From: Dyella sedimenti
GTDB lineage: Bacteria > Pseudomonadota > Gammaproteobacteria > Xanthomonadales > Rhodanobacteraceae
NCBI RefSeq assembly: GCF_022760995.1
Contig: NZ_JAKWJO010000003.1
Coordinates: 248,001 to 312,000 of the forward strand
Direction: 5' to 3'
Length of the DNA: 64,000 nucleotides
Part shown: positions 14,674-27,155 of the stretch, in pieces
Position numbering within the stretch: position 1 is the stretch's first letter
Layout of the letters: the number at the start of each line of letters is the position of its first letter
Position numbers and translations under genes: made by a program
The notes under the pieces: generated by a model
Told to the model about the DNA's origin: nothing
The model's input: the letters and a program-made list of their open reading frames with translations, nothing else
Databases searched by the model: none

Positions 14674-16620
14674 ATGCCGAGCAAGGAAACCGTACGACGA
14701 CAACGCGCCCTTGGCGGAGCCGTCGGCGTCGTCGTGCTAGGCATGGCGCTGGTCTACCACTTCTTTCCGCGCGTATTCCACGTCGAGCCGTCGGTCACGG
14801 TCACGCAGCGGGCCATGAACCTGGGAACGATCCAGCCGGCGACGTCCGGTGCGACGGCGGAACACCTGCAGGCACCGCCGGAAGTCGATGCCGGCCCGCC
14901 GCTGACTTTGGCGCCCAGCGACGTCATCGTGGCCCGGCTGGGCAACAAGAACGCCAAGCTGCCCGAGCAGCTGAGCGCCGACACGCCGGAGGTCGAGACG
15001 CTGCTCACGCGGGCGGGCAAGGCGCTGCGCGCCGGCCAACTGGCGGGCGACGACAACAGTGCGGCCGCGCTGTACGAGCAGGCGCTCAAGCTGAAGCCGG
15101 ACAGCCGGCGCGCGGCGCAAGGCCTTTACGAGGTGCGCGCACGCCTAGTGGCCGAGATCAACCAGGATGTCGCCGTCGGCGATGCCGACTCGGCGAGCGA
15201 ACTGCTGGACGCGCTCAAGACCCTGCCCGAGTCCAATGACGACGTCGCCCAGTTGCAGGCCAAGCTGAAGACCCTGGCGCAGGTCCGTCCCCTGCTGGCC
15301 AAGGCCGCCGCGTTGTTGCAGCAAGGCAATGCGGACCAGCCGGCCGGCAACAACGCGCTGGAGCTTTACCGGCAAGTGCAGCAGCTGGACGCGGATAACG
15401 CGGTGGCGCAGCAGGGCATCCTGCAGGTGCAGCGCGCCATTCTCGACCGCGCCCTGGCGGCGGTGGCGCAGAACGATTTCAAGGGCGCCGACCAGGCGCT
15501 GGCCCAGGCCACCCAGGTCGCCCCCGATTCGCTGGCGCTGCGCGACGTGCACGCGCGCGTGGACGGCATGCGGCAGGCCCGCGCCTCCGGCCTGCTGGCG
15601 CAGGCCCGCTCGGCGCTCGACGCCGGCAACCTGGCCCTGGCCCAGCAACTGGCGGAGCAGGCCAAGGGCATCAGCCCGGACCTTGCCGGGCTGGCGGATT
15701 TCGGCGAGCGGCTGACCAATGCCCGGCTGTACGCCAGCTACAAGCCGGGCCAGGTATTCACCGACCGCTTCGTCGACACGCCGGGCCAGACGCCCTCGAT
15801 GGTGGTCGTGCCCACCGGCAGCTTCCAGATGGGCGCGCCCGATGGCGAGGCAGGACGCCAGGACGCCGAGACGCCGCAGCATGAGGTGACCATCGGCAAG
15901 GGGTTCGCGCTCTCGCGCACCTCGGTCACCGTGGGCCAGTTCCGCGAGTTCGTGCGGGCCAGCGGATACCAGCCCGATTCGGTGAAGCTCGGCGGCGCCA
16001 GCGTCTACGACGAAGGCACCGGCGCCATGCGCGACGACACGAGCGCCAGCTGGCAGGACGACTACGCCGGCCATCCGGCTGACAGCCGCCTCCCGGTGGT
16101 CAACATTTCCTGGAACGACGCCAAGGCCTATGCGGACTGGCTCAGCCAGCGCACCGGCAAGACCTACCGCCTGCCCAGCGAGGCGGAATTCGAGTACGCC
16201 CTGCGCGGCGGCACTACCTCGCGCTACTGGTGGGGCGACGGCACGCCAGGCAGCAAGGTGGAGAACCTCACCGGCAGCGGCGACCGTTCGCCCAGCGGCC
16301 GCCGTTGGAGCAACGCCTTCCCCGGCTACCGGGACGGCTTCTGGGGACCGGCGCCGGCCATGAACTTCGCGCCCAACCCGTTCGGCCTGTACGACATCGA
16401 CGGCAATGTCTCCGAATGGGTGCAGGACTGCTGGCACGACAGCTACCTGCGGGCTCCACGCGACGGCAGCGCCTGGGTCAATCCGGGGTGCGGGATCAGG
16501 GTGGTGCGTGGCGGCTCCTGGGGCAGTTCGCCGGACCAGGTGCGCTCGGCCTACCGGCAGGGCGCCGACGCCAGCGTACGCAGCGGCCGCGTCGGCTTCC
16601 GCGTGCTCCGGGAGCTTTGA
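14674..16620 (+). CDS. Membrane-anchored SUMF1 (formylglycine-enzyme-like) domain protein with helical repeats
   Basis: The 648-residue protein has one N-terminal membrane helix (about 13-31, GAVGVVVLGMALVYHFFP). A periplasmic repeat region of TPR-like helices (about 105-350) follows, with repeated Ala/Leu/Gln-rich pairs. A C-terminal FGE-sulfatase (SUMF1) domain covers about 375-648 (VPTGSFQMG, LPVVNISWNDAKAYADWL, YRLPSEAEFEYALRGG, FGLYDIDGNVSEWVQDCW, VVRGGSW, RVGFRV). Related domains occur in formylglycine-generating enzymes but also in many non-catalytic binding proteins. No sulfatase gene lies nearby, so enzymatic function is doubtful. Divergent from rnd with a 105-base gap. A scaffold or binding protein of the cell envelope is my inference. 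Confidence 0.9.
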   Translation: MPSKETVRRQRALGGAVGVVVLGMALVYHFFPRVFHVEPSVTVTQRAMNLGTIQPATSGATAEHLQAPPEVDAGPPLTLAPSDVIVARLGNKNAKLPEQLSADTPEVETLLTRAGKALRAGQLAGDDNSAAALYEQALKLKPDSRRAAQGLYEVRARLVAEINQDVAVGDADSASELLDALKTLPESNDDVAQLQAKLKTLAQVRPLLAKAAALLQQGNADQPAGNNALELYRQVQQLDADNAVAQQGILQVQRAILDRALAAVAQNDFKGADQALAQATQVAPDSLALRDVHARVDGMRQARASGLLAQARSALDAGNLALAQQLAEQAKGISPDLAGLADFGERLTNARLYASYKPGQVFTDRFVDTPGQTPSMVVVPTGSFQMGAPDGEAGRQDAETPQHEVTIGKGFALSRTSVTVGQFREFVRASGYQPDSVKLGGASVYDEGTGAMRDDTSASWQDDYAGHPADSRLPVVNISWNDAKAYADWLSQRTGKTYRLPSEAEFEYALRGGTTSRYWWGDGTPGSKVENLTGSGDRSPSGRRWSNAFPGYRDGFWGPAPAMNFAPNPFGLYDIDGNVSEWVQDCWHDSYLRAPRDGSAWVNPGCGIRVVRGGSWGSSPDQVRSAYRQGADASVRSGRVGFRVLREL

Positions 16621-16851
16621 GCCGTGGCGGCACCAGGCGTCGCCATGCTTGCGAGACTCCCCGCTGGGCCGTGCGCCCCGCTTGTGCTGGTACCGGCGCG
16701 AACCGTAGAATGACCCGCTTTCGTGTAAGGGAATCATCGACTTAGGGTGACGTGCCCGAAGGCTGGCGGGGCGGGGTGCGAATGGGTTTGCTTGCCCATC
16801 ATTGCCTTGGAAATCCAGCATTTACGGGAACTTCCCCGGGGTTGTTCTGAT
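16621..16851. other. Gene-free stretch before tRNA-Leu
   Basis: No protein gene, convincing terminator or convincing sigma-70 promoter was found here. The weak boxes seen before the tRNA do not have proper spacing. Confidence 0.4.
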
Positions 16852-16936
16852 GCGAAAGTGGCGGAATTGGTAGACGCACTGGATTTAGGTTCCAGCGGGT
16901 AACCCCGTGAGGGTTCGAGTCCCTCCTTTCGCACCA
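16852..16936 (+). tRNA. tRNA-Leu (anticodon UAG)
   Basis: An 85-base class II tRNA with encoded CCA. The acceptor stem GCGAAAG/CTTTCGC is perfect. The anticodon stem-loop is CTGGA-TTTAGGT-TCCAG, giving UAG (codon CUA and others). The long variable arm is present (GCGGGTAACCCCGTG). Confidence 0.95.
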
Positions 16937-17025
16937 CTCCCTTTTTAGTGTGTTCTTGTGCAGGCGGCCCCGGGCCGCCGGGCGCCTTTGACGGGGCGCT
17001 TCAAATCGGTATTCCAGGAGACGTC

Positions 17026-18318
17026 ATGCAGGTTTCGGTTGAAAACGTCGGCAAGCTCGAGCGCAAGCTCACGGTGAAGTTTCCCGCCGAGCGCTTCGAA
17101 TCGCAGGTGAGCGCGCGCATCGCCGAGATGGGCCGCACGGTGCGCCTGAAGGGCTTCCGCCCCGGCAAGGTGCCGACCACGGTGATCCAGCAGCGCTTCG
17201 GCGACCAGGTGCGTGGCGAGGTGCTTTCCGACCTGATCGGCAGCACCCTGCGCGAGGCCGTCGCCCAGGAGAACCTGCGCCCGGTGGCCAACCCGTCGAT
17301 CAACACCACGGGTCGCCCGGAAGGCGGCGAGATCGCCTACACCGCCACCTTCGAGATCATGCCGGAGTTCCCGGAGATCGACGTCGCCAAGCTCGAGATC
17401 ACCCGCCCGGTCTCGGAAGTGACCGATGCCGACATCGAGAAGATGATCGAGACTCTGCGCCAGCAGCGCCGCAGCTTCGACCCGGTCGAGCGCGCCTCGG
17501 CCGACGGCGACTTCGTGATGTTCGAATACTCGGCGCAGGCCGGCGACTACCGTTTCCCGGCCGAGGGTCTGGAGCGCGCCGGCAGCGTGCTGGGCTCGGG
17601 CAACCTGTTCAAGGCGCTGGACGAGGTGCTGACCGGCCGCAAGGCCGACGATGAGTTCGATGCCGACGTCGAATTCCCGGCCGACTTCCGCAACGAGAAC
17701 CTGGCTGGCAAGACCACCCAGTGCCACTTCAAGATCATCAAGGTGCAGGAGCCCAAGCTGCCCGTGGTGGACGCCGAATTCGCCAAGCTGTTCGGCATCG
17801 CCGACGGCGACCTGGAGCAGTTCCGCAAGGAAGTGCGCGCCAACCTCGAGCGCGAGTTGAAGGCCACCCTGATGGCCCGCCTCAAGTCCGAGGTGGCCGA
17901 GAAGCTGGCCAATGCCTATCCGGAGCTGGACGTGCCGAACGTGATGGTGCAGTCCGAGGCCCAGGGCCTGGCCTCCAACAGTGTGCCGCGCGGCCAGCAG
18001 GTGCCGCCGCAACTGGTCGAGGCCGCCGCGCCGATCGCCCGCAAGCGCGTGATCGCCGGCCTGCTGATGGGCGAGATCGCCCGCAGGCAGTCCCTGGTCA
18101 TCGACCGCAGCCGGGTCGCCGAGCAGCTGGCCGCCATCGCCTCCACCTACGAGGAGCCGGAGAAGGTCATTGAACTCTACAACCGCGACCCCCAATTGAT
18201 GTCCGGGCTGCAGAACCGCGTGATGGAAGACCAGGTCGCAGAGTGGGTGGCGGATCACGCCTCGACCACCGTGCAGAACCTGGCCTTCGACGAGGTGATG
18301 CGCCCGGTCAGTGCCTGA
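17026..18318 (+). CDS. tig: Trigger factor
   Basis: Trigger factor is the ribosome-bound chaperone and prolyl isomerase that meets nascent chains. The 430-residue product shows the three expected parts: the ribosome-binding N-domain (about 1-115, with the signature region [17 protein letters not shown]), the FKBP-like isomerase domain (about 155-240) and the helical C-domain (about 250-430). The start is the ATG at 17026, six bases after CAGGAG. A reading from 16948 would begin just past the tRNA and adds unlikely sequence. It is followed by clpP after 37 bases, the standard tig-clpP-clpX-lon order. Confidence 0.98.
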   Translation: MQVSVENVGKLERKLTVKFPAERFESQVSARIAEMGRTVRLKGFRPGKVPTTVIQQRFGDQVRGEVLSDLIGSTLREAVAQENLRPVANPSINTTGRPEGGEIAYTATFEIMPEFPEIDVAKLEITRPVSEVTDADIEKMIETLRQQRRSFDPVERASADGDFVMFEYSAQAGDYRFPAEGLERAGSVLGSGNLFKALDEVLTGRKADDEFDADVEFPADFRNENLAGKTTQCHFKIIKVQEPKLPVVDAEFAKLFGIADGDLEQFRKEVRANLERELKATLMARLKSEVAEKLANAYPELDVPNVMVQSEAQGLASNSVPRGQQVPPQLVEAAAPIARKRVIAGLLMGEIARRQSLVIDRSRVAEQLAAIASTYEEPEKVIELYNRDPQLMSGLQNRVMEDQVAEWVADHASTTVQNLAFDEVMRPVSA

Positions 18319-18355
18319 GGCATCCTTCAGGCCCATTCACCGGAGAGCGACACGC

Positions 18356-18985
18356 ATGGCTATGGACCCGATCCAGAACCTCAACCTGGTACCGATCGTC
18401 GTCGAGCAGACCGCCCGAGGCGAACGTTCGTACGACATTTATTCACGACTCCTGAAGGAGCGCGTGATCTTCCTCGTGGGCGAGGTGAACGATCAGGTGG
18501 CCAACCTGCTGGTCGCGCAGATGCTGTTCCTTGAATCGGAAAACCCGGACAAGGACATCCATCTGTACATCAACAGCCCGGGCGGCGCCGTCACCGCCGG
18601 GCTGGCGATCTACGACACCATGCAGTTCATCAAGCCGGACGTCAGCACCATGTGCATCGGCCAGGCCTGCAGCGCCGCCTCGCTGCTGCTGATGGCCGGC
18701 GCCAAGGGCAAGCGCTATTCGCTGCCCAACTCCCGCGTGATGATCCACCAGCCGTCGGGCGGCGCCCGGGGCCAGGCCACGGACATCGAGATCCAGGCCC
18801 AGGAAATCCTCTACCTGCGCCGCCGGCTGAACGACATTTACGTCCAGCACACCGGCCAGCCGCTCGAAAAGATCGAGCGGGACATGGAGCGCGACCGCTT
18901 CATGAGCGCCGAGGCCGCCAAGGAATACGGTCTGATCGACCAGGTCCTGGACCGCCGCGCCGTGGAAACGGTGAAATCCGCCTGA
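18356..18985 (+). CDS. clpP: ATP-dependent Clp protease proteolytic subunit
   Basis: ClpP forms the tetradecameric serine peptidase chamber that works with ClpX or ClpA. The 209-residue product carries the catalytic Ser106 (GQACSAAS) and His131 ([10 protein letters not shown]), with the Asp of the triad further on. The sequence before SYDIYS is a short propeptide-like N-terminus, as usual. The ATG at 18356 is chosen for its GGAG ribosome site; a second ATG two codons later is equally possible. Likely co-transcribed with tig, with clpX following after a hairpin and a possible separate promoter. Confidence 0.97.
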   Translation: MAMDPIQNLNLVPIVVEQTARGERSYDIYSRLLKERVIFLVGEVNDQVANLLVAQMLFLESENPDKDIHLYINSPGGAVTAGLAIYDTMQFIKPDVSTMCIGQACSAASLLLMAGAKGKRYSLPNSRVMIHQPSGGARGQATDIEIQAQEILYLRRRLNDIYVQHTGQPLEKIERDMERDRFMSAEAAKEYGLIDQVLDRRAVETVKSA

Positions 18986-19015
18986 TTTCAGCCACCTGGT
19001 ACCAGGTTTGCAAGT

Positions 19016-19045
19016 CGTTCCGCGTCTCGCTGCAGACGCGGAACG
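19016..19045. other. Perfect hairpin between clpP and clpX
   Basis: A 12-bp perfect stem (19016-19027 with 19034-19045) encloses a 6-base loop. No U-run follows, so it is not a standard terminator. It ends four bases before the extended -10 box of clpX and may act as an mRNA processing or partial attenuation site. Confidence 0.6.
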
Positions 19046-19048
19046 CTG

Positions 19049-19057
19049 TGCTATTCT
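19049..19057 (+). promoter_or_regulatory. Extended -10 promoter of clpX
   Basis: TGC-TATTCT is an extended -10 element (TGnTATnnT). It lies 35 bases before the clpX ATG and directly after the hairpin that closes clpP. No good -35 box is seen, as is common for extended -10 promoters. Confidence 0.45.
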
Positions 19058-19091
19058 CAAACCGCAATCGATTTACTAGCAGGATCCAGGC

Positions 19092-20387
<1,296 letters not shown>

Positions 20388-20411
20388 CCTGGTTTTCAGG
20401 CCGTTTTAACC

Positions 20412-20449
20412 CGACATGGCCCCGGCAGATTGCCGGGGCCATGTCGTTT
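20412..20449 (+). terminator. Long terminator after clpX
   Basis: A perfect 16-bp stem (20412-20427 with 20431-20446) has a 3-base loop and is followed by TTT. It is the longest uninterrupted stem found in the window and closes the tig-clpP-clpX unit. Confidence 0.85.
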
Positions 20450-20563
20450 GCGTGTCCCGTCATGCACTTGTACGCGTGTGGGTTTGCCACCACTTGACGT
20501 ACAGATGCCCCCGGCGCAGTGTCGGGGCAAAAGACGCTATTCATCCCTGAGAGATTCTCTTCG

Positions 20564-23071
<2,508 letters not shown>

Positions 23072-23090
23072 TCCGTGATATGGATCACCT

Positions 23091-23118
23091 AAAAACGGGC
23101 GGGAAACCGCCCGTTTTT
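23091..23118 (+). terminator. Terminator after lon
   Basis: A perfect 12-bp stem (23091-23102 with 23107-23118) around GAAA has five A at one end and five T at the other. It can therefore work in both directions. Confidence 0.9.
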
Positions 23119-23226
23119 CATGGCTGCGTCATGGATTGCGACACACTTCGCATAGCGTTTCAGCACGCACTTTGCAAGCGTCGTCGAAACAGGCTGAACC
23201 GCGCGAAGCCTTGGCAGACCTTGTCA

Positions 23227-23255
23227 TTGCGGACCCTGGGGGGCACTGGTATAAA
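23227..23255 (+). promoter_or_regulatory. Candidate promoter of hupB
   Basis: TTGCGG (23227-23232), 17 bp, then TATAAA (23250-23255). The leader would be about 135 bases, in a 324-base gap with no other gene. The rest of the gap shows nothing recognisable apart from the lon terminator. Confidence 0.45.
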
Positions 23256-23395
23256 GGCGGCACCGCAGCCTGACGCCGAGCACGATGCGCAGTGATGCGG
23301 GGTTGCTTGGCGATGACCCGGCGCCCTGCGCGAGGGACGTCGCCTGGTCCCAGAATGACCACGCGGGCTGCATAACCGTTTAAGGGAGTGTCTCA

Positions 23396-23668
23396 ATGAA
23401 TAAAACCGATCTGATCAATGCCATTGCCGAAAAGGCCGAACTCACCAAGGCTGACGCCGGCCGTGCTCTCGAGGCTTTCTTCGAGACCGTGCAGAAGGCG
23501 CTGAAGAAGGGTGACGACGTCTCGGTGGTCGGCTTTGGCACCTTCACCGTGCGCAAGCGCGCCGCCCGCACCGGCCGCAACCCGCGCACCAACGAAACGA
23601 TCAAGATCAAGGCCTCGAAGGTTCCGGCTTTCAAGGCTGGCAAGACCCTCAAGGATGCCCTAAACTAA
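23396..23668 (+). CDS. hupB: DNA-binding protein HU-beta
   Basis: HU is the abundant dimeric nucleoid protein that bends and protects DNA. The 90-residue product shows the whole family pattern: [16 protein letters not shown] at the start, [22 protein letters not shown] with the DNA-intercalating proline arm, then a [14 protein letters not shown] end. A strong GGGAG ribosome site precedes the ATG. It follows lon in the order usual for gammaproteobacteria. The tRNA-Val gene starts only 20 bases after the stop with just a weak A/T-rich hairpin between, so some transcripts may run from hupB into the two tRNAs. Confidence 0.98.
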   Translation: MNKTDLINAIAEKAELTKADAGRALEAFFETVQKALKKGDDVSVVGFGTFTVRKRAARTGRNPRTNETIKIKASKVPAFKAGKTLKDALN

Positions 23669-23688
23669 GCGGCTACTTGCTTAGTTTC

Positions 23689-23763
23689 GGGTGCTTAGCT
23701 CAGCGGTAGAGCGTCGCCCTTACAAGGCGAGGGTCGTAGGTTCGAACCCTACAGCACCCACCA
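23689..23763 (+). tRNA. tRNA-Val (anticodon UAC)
   Basis: A 75-base cloverleaf with CCA. The acceptor stem is GGGTGCT/AGCACCC and the anticodon stem-loop is TCGCC-CTTACAA-GGCGA. It stands between hupB and tRNA-Asp, nine bases before the latter. Confidence 0.95.
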
Positions 23764-23772
23764 GAAATATGC

Positions 23773-23849
23773 GGAGCGGTAGTTCAGTCGGTTAGAATGC
23801 TGGCCTGTCACGCCGGAGGTCGCGGGTTCGAGTCCCGTCCGCTCCGCCA
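23773..23849 (+). tRNA. tRNA-Asp (anticodon GUC), copy 1
   Basis: A 77-base cloverleaf with CCA. The acceptor stem is GGAGCGG/CCGCTCC, the discriminator is G, and the anticodon is GTC in CCTGTCACG. It is identical over its full length to the minus-strand copy at 36211-36287. Confidence 0.96.
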
Positions 23850-23856
23850 TAGTTCG

Positions 23857-23881
23857 CAAGGGCGCCCGCGTGGCGCCCTTG
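23857..23881 (+). terminator. Hairpin after tRNA-Asp copy 1
   Basis: A perfect 10-bp stem (23857-23866 with 23872-23881) has a 5-base loop. The following T-run is short (CCATTTG), so termination may be partial. Confidence 0.6.
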
Positions 23882-23935
23882 CCATTTGAGCATCGCGCAC
23901 ATGCTGCGCCGAACAACGAGAGCCGGGAACAATCC

Positions 23936-25840
23936 ATGCTGCAGGCACTGCGTAACAAGCTTCACGGATGGCCTTCCATCGTCATTCTGGGCATTTGCGT
24001 TTTCGCGATCTCGTTCTTCGGCATCGAGTCCTATTTCGCGTCGCGGACCGATACCTACGTTGCGATGGTGGGCAAGCATGAGATCTCCCAGCGCGACTTC
24101 CAGGACGGCATGAACGAGGCGCGTCGCCAGGCCATGGCGCGCATGGGCGACCAGTTCGACGCGGCCGCCTTCGAGCAGCCGGAAACCAAGCGCCAGGTGC
24201 TGGACCAGCTGATCAACCAGGAGCTGCTGCGCCAGGCGAACGAATCGATGGGCATGAAGGTGTCCGACCTGGCGTTGCGCGACAGCATCGCCAGCGCACC
24301 GGAGTTCCAGGTCAATGGCCAGTTCGATCCGGCCACCTACCGCGCCGTGCTGGCCGCGCAGAACATGACGCCGGCCTCGTTCGAGGCCAGCCAGCGCGCC
24401 TCGATGGAAGTGGGGCTGCTGCCGCGCGCGATCATCGGCAGCGCGATCGTCACCGACGCGGACATGGACCGCTACCTCACACTGCTCTACCAGCGCCGTG
24501 ACCTGCGCTGGTTCACCGTGCCGCGTCCGGCGCTGACCGACACCGAGGTGAGCGATGCCCAGCTGGAGGCCTACTACAAGGACCACCAAGCTGACTTCAT
24601 GAATCCCGAGCAGGTCTCGCTGAAGTACATCGAGGTCAACGGCAACGACCTGAAGATCGATGCGCAACCCAGCGAGGACGAGCTGAAGAAGCGCTACGAG
24701 GACGAGAAGCAGCGCTTCGTGCAGCCGGAGCAGCGCCTGGTCTCGCATATCCTGGTCAACGTGCCGAAGAACGCCACGCCGGACCAGCAGAAGGCGGCGC
24801 TGGCCAAGGCTGAGAAGATCGCCGGCGAGGCCAATCCGGACAATTTCGCCAAGCTGGCCGAGCAGGATTCGGACGACCTGGGTTCCAAGCGTGCCGGTGG
24901 CGACCTGGGCTGGCTGGAAAAGGGCGTGACCAATCCGGCGTTCGATTCGGCCCTGTTCGCCTTGCAGAAGGGCCAGGTCTCCAAGCCGGTGCTGTCCGAC
25001 GAGGGCTATCACATCCTGTACCTGCGCGACGCGCGCAGCGGCGAGGCCAAGCCTTTCGCCGAGGTGCGCGAGCAGATCGCCAAGGACTACCTGGCCACCG
25101 AGCGCGATCGCCAGTACAGCGACCTGGCCGGCAAGCTCACCGACCAGACCTACCAGAATCCCTCGTCGCTGGAGCCGGCCGCACAGGCCCTGCACCTGTC
25201 GATCCAGGCCACCGGGCCGTTCTCGCGCAAGGGCGGCGAAGGCCTGGCGGCCAATCCGAAGCTGGTGCAGGCGGCGTTCTCCGACGACGTGCTGGTCCAG
25301 GGCAACAACTCCGGCCTGATCGAGCTCGGCCCGGACCATGCCGTGGTGGTGCGCGTGGACAAGCATGTGCCGGCGGCTGCCCGTCCGCTGGCCGAGGTGC
25401 GCGACCAGGTACGCCAGAAAATCCTGGACGAGCGCATCGCCGCCGAGGCGCAGAAGCGCGCGGACGCGCTGCTCGCCCGCCTGCAGAAGGGCGAGGACAT
25501 GCAGGCAGTGGCAGCTTCCGTCGGCGCCAACGTGCAGGCCGTACCCGAGGCAGTGCGCATGCAGCCGTCGCTGCCGCTGGAACTGCTGGAACAGGCCTTC
25601 CTGCTGCCGCATCCGGCGGCTGGCAAGCCGCAGTTCGCACGCGTCGTCACGCACGACGGCAATGACGCGCTGGTGGCAGTCGATAAGGTGCAGGACGGCG
25701 ACCTGAGCAAGGTGCCGGCGGAACAGCGTACCGCGCTGCGCGACCAGATGGGCCAGACCTACGGCATCCTGGCCACGCAGGCCCTGCTTGACGCGCTCAA
25801 GGCCAAGACCGAGATCAAGGTCGCCGCGGACCGCATGTAA
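23936..25840 (+). CDS. ppiD: Periplasmic folding chaperone PpiD
   Basis: PpiD is an inner-membrane-anchored periplasmic chaperone near the Sec translocon. The 634-residue product has a single N-terminal anchor (about 13-35, SIVILGICVFAISFFGIESYF) and a SurA-N-like chaperone domain (about 40-200). A parvulin PPIC domain lies at about 250-365 (QRLVSHILVNVP, DNFAKLAEQDSDD, GGDLGWLEKG, SKPVLSDEGYHILYL), followed by a long C-terminal helical region. The ATG at 23936 is chosen because it begins just before the anchor, as in the family; a reading from 23870 overlaps nothing useful. It follows hupB and the tRNAs as in related genomes. Confidence 0.95.
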   Translation: MLQALRNKLHGWPSIVILGICVFAISFFGIESYFASRTDTYVAMVGKHEISQRDFQDGMNEARRQAMARMGDQFDAAAFEQPETKRQVLDQLINQELLRQANESMGMKVSDLALRDSIASAPEFQVNGQFDPATYRAVLAAQNMTPASFEASQRASMEVGLLPRAIIGSAIVTDADMDRYLTLLYQRRDLRWFTVPRPALTDTEVSDAQLEAYYKDHQADFMNPEQVSLKYIEVNGNDLKIDAQPSEDELKKRYEDEKQRFVQPEQRLVSHILVNVPKNATPDQQKAALAKAEKIAGEANPDNFAKLAEQDSDDLGSKRAGGDLGWLEKGVTNPAFDSALFALQKGQVSKPVLSDEGYHILYLRDARSGEAKPFAEVREQIAKDYLATERDRQYSDLAGKLTDQTYQNPSSLEPAAQALHLSIQATGPFSRKGGEGLAANPKLVQAAFSDDVLVQGNNSGLIELGPDHAVVVRVDKHVPAAARPLAEVRDQVRQKILDERIAAEAQKRADALLARLQKGEDMQAVAASVGANVQAVPEAVRMQPSLPLELLEQAFLLPHPAAGKPQFARVVTHDGNDALVAVDKVQDGDLSKVPAEQRTALRDQMGQTYGILATQALLDALKAKTEIKVAADRM

Positions 25841-25863
25841 CCGGTCATGGCATGTTGTCACGG

Positions 25864-25890
25864 AGGGGCGGCCGCGAGGCCGCCCCTTTG
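25864..25890. terminator. Terminator between ppiD and mltD
   Basis: A perfect 10-bp stem (25864-25873 with 25878-25887) around GCGA is followed by TTTG on the plus strand. It separates convergent genes; the T-run favours the ppiD side. Confidence 0.7.
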
Positions 25891-25937
25891 TGTTCCAGGG
25901 TTGGGGACGGGGCCGGCGGCGCCCGGCGTAACGTGGA

Positions 25938-27155
25938 TCAGCCGGGCGCGCTCACCTTCAGCACCTGGCCCGGCTTGACGCCGGCGCCCTGCAGGTGGTT
26001 CCACTGCTGGAGCTGCTTGATGCCGATCGAGTAGCGGCGAGCGATGCTCCACAAGCTTTCGCCGGACTTGACGGTATGCGTCCTGCCGGGCGTGTCGCCA
26101 TCGGCGGCCCCCAGGGCCGCGCCCAGGGGCGGCAGCGTGGCCGTGCCGGCCATGTCCTGCGTGCCACCGCTGCTTTCGGCCAGCAGCGCGCTGCGGAACT
26201 GCTGCACGCGATTGCTGGGCAGCAGCAGGTAGGGCGAGGCGTGCGGATCGACCATGCCGTTGCGGAAGGCGGCATTGAGGTTCTTCATCTCGTCCGGCGA
26301 CATGCCGGCGTGGTCGGCGGCATGGGCGATGGGCATGGCGTTGCCGACGCTCACGGTCACCAGCCGCTGCTCCGAGGGAAGCTCGGGCAGGCTGACGTTG
26401 AAGCGGCCCGGATCGCGGATCACGCAGGCGATGGCCAGTAGTTTCACTAGGTGCTCGCGGGTCACGGGCTTGACCGGCATCCTGGGGATCACCGGTTCGG
26501 CGGGGGGCGTGCCGTGCTGGTCCACCATCCGCTTCACGCCGAACTCGCCGGCGTTGAAGGCGTAGTCCACCAGCCGCCAGTCGCCGAGATCGTCGTGGTA
26601 GCGTCCGAGCAGGGCCATGATGGCGTCGGTGGCCGCTGGGACGTCCAGACGTCCATCGAAATCCTTGTCCACCCGGATGCCCATGGCATTGGCGGTGGTG
26701 GGCATGATCTGCCACATGCCGGCGGGCATGCCCTTGCCGCTGAAGATCGGGCGGTACTGGCTTTCCACCCAGGGCAGCAGGGCGAACTCGCCCGCCACGT
26801 GGTGCCTGGCCGCGATCTGCTGCACATAGGCCAGGCGCGGCGCCGCCGCGGCGAGCTGGCTTTCGAAGCGCTGCGGGTTCTGGGTGTAGCGGCGCGCCCA
26901 CAGCGCGATGCCCGGATCGGCGTCGCAGTCCGCCATGGCGAAGCTGTCGCGCAACTGGTCCCACATATTGGCGGTGTTCTCGCCGGGCATGGCTGGACCG
27001 GGAACCGGGGTGGCGATGTCGCGCACCGGTTCGGGAACCGGGGCCTGCACCTGGGGCGCCTGTGGCTTGGGCGACGGCGCGGAGGCGCAGGCCGCCAACA
27101 GCATCGACATGGCCAGGGGCAGGGGACGCAGGCGGCGAATACGAGGCGTATTCAT
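25938..27155 (-). CDS. mltD: Membrane-bound lytic murein transglycosylase D
   Basis: MltD cleaves peptidoglycan glycan strands to 1,6-anhydro products from the inner face of the outer membrane. The 405-residue lipoprotein has a lipobox LLAAC with Cys23. A transglycosylase SLT domain follows at about 105-235 (FALLPWVESQYRPIFSGKGMPAGMWQIMPTT, catalytic Glu in VES). A single C-terminal LysM motif covers about 355-402 (HTVKSGESLWSIARRYSI, then WNHLQGAGVKPGQVLKV). E. coli MltD has two LysM repeats, so this one is shorter. The ATG at 27155 overlaps the gloB stop (ATGA), so gloB and mltD are translated as a pair, matching their linkage in enterobacteria. Confidence 0.94.
   Translation of the reverse strand: MNTPRIRRLRPLPLAMSMLLAACASAPSPKPQAPQVQAPVPEPVRDIATPVPGPAMPGENTANMWDQLRDSFAMADCDADPGIALWARRYTQNPQRFESQLAAAAPRLAYVQQIAARHHVAGEFALLPWVESQYRPIFSGKGMPAGMWQIMPTTANAMGIRVDKDFDGRLDVPAATDAIMALLGRYHDDLGDWRLVDYAFNAGEFGVKRMVDQHGTPPAEPVIPRMPVKPVTREHLVKLLAIACVIRDPGRFNVSLPELPSEQRLVTVSVGNAMPIAHAADHAGMSPDEMKNLNAAFRNGMVDPHASPYLLLPSNRVQQFRSALLAESSGGTQDMAGTATLPPLGAALGAADGDTPGRTHTVKSGESLWSIARRYSIGIKQLQQWNHLQGAGVKPGQVLKVSAPG

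Noticed and set aside
16734..16937. 67-codon ORF reading MVRKEGLEPSRGYPLEPKSS
   Set aside because: It is the reverse translation of the tRNA-Leu gene, a well-known false annotation.
20490..20520. Heat-shock (sigma-32) promoter before lon
   Set aside because: CTTGAC and CCCCC are present but only 9 bases apart, too short for the sigma-32 spacing of about 13-15.
23749..23958. 69-codon ORF containing ERTGLEPATSGVTGQ
   Set aside because: Reverse translation of tRNA-Asp and tRNA-Val; not a protein.
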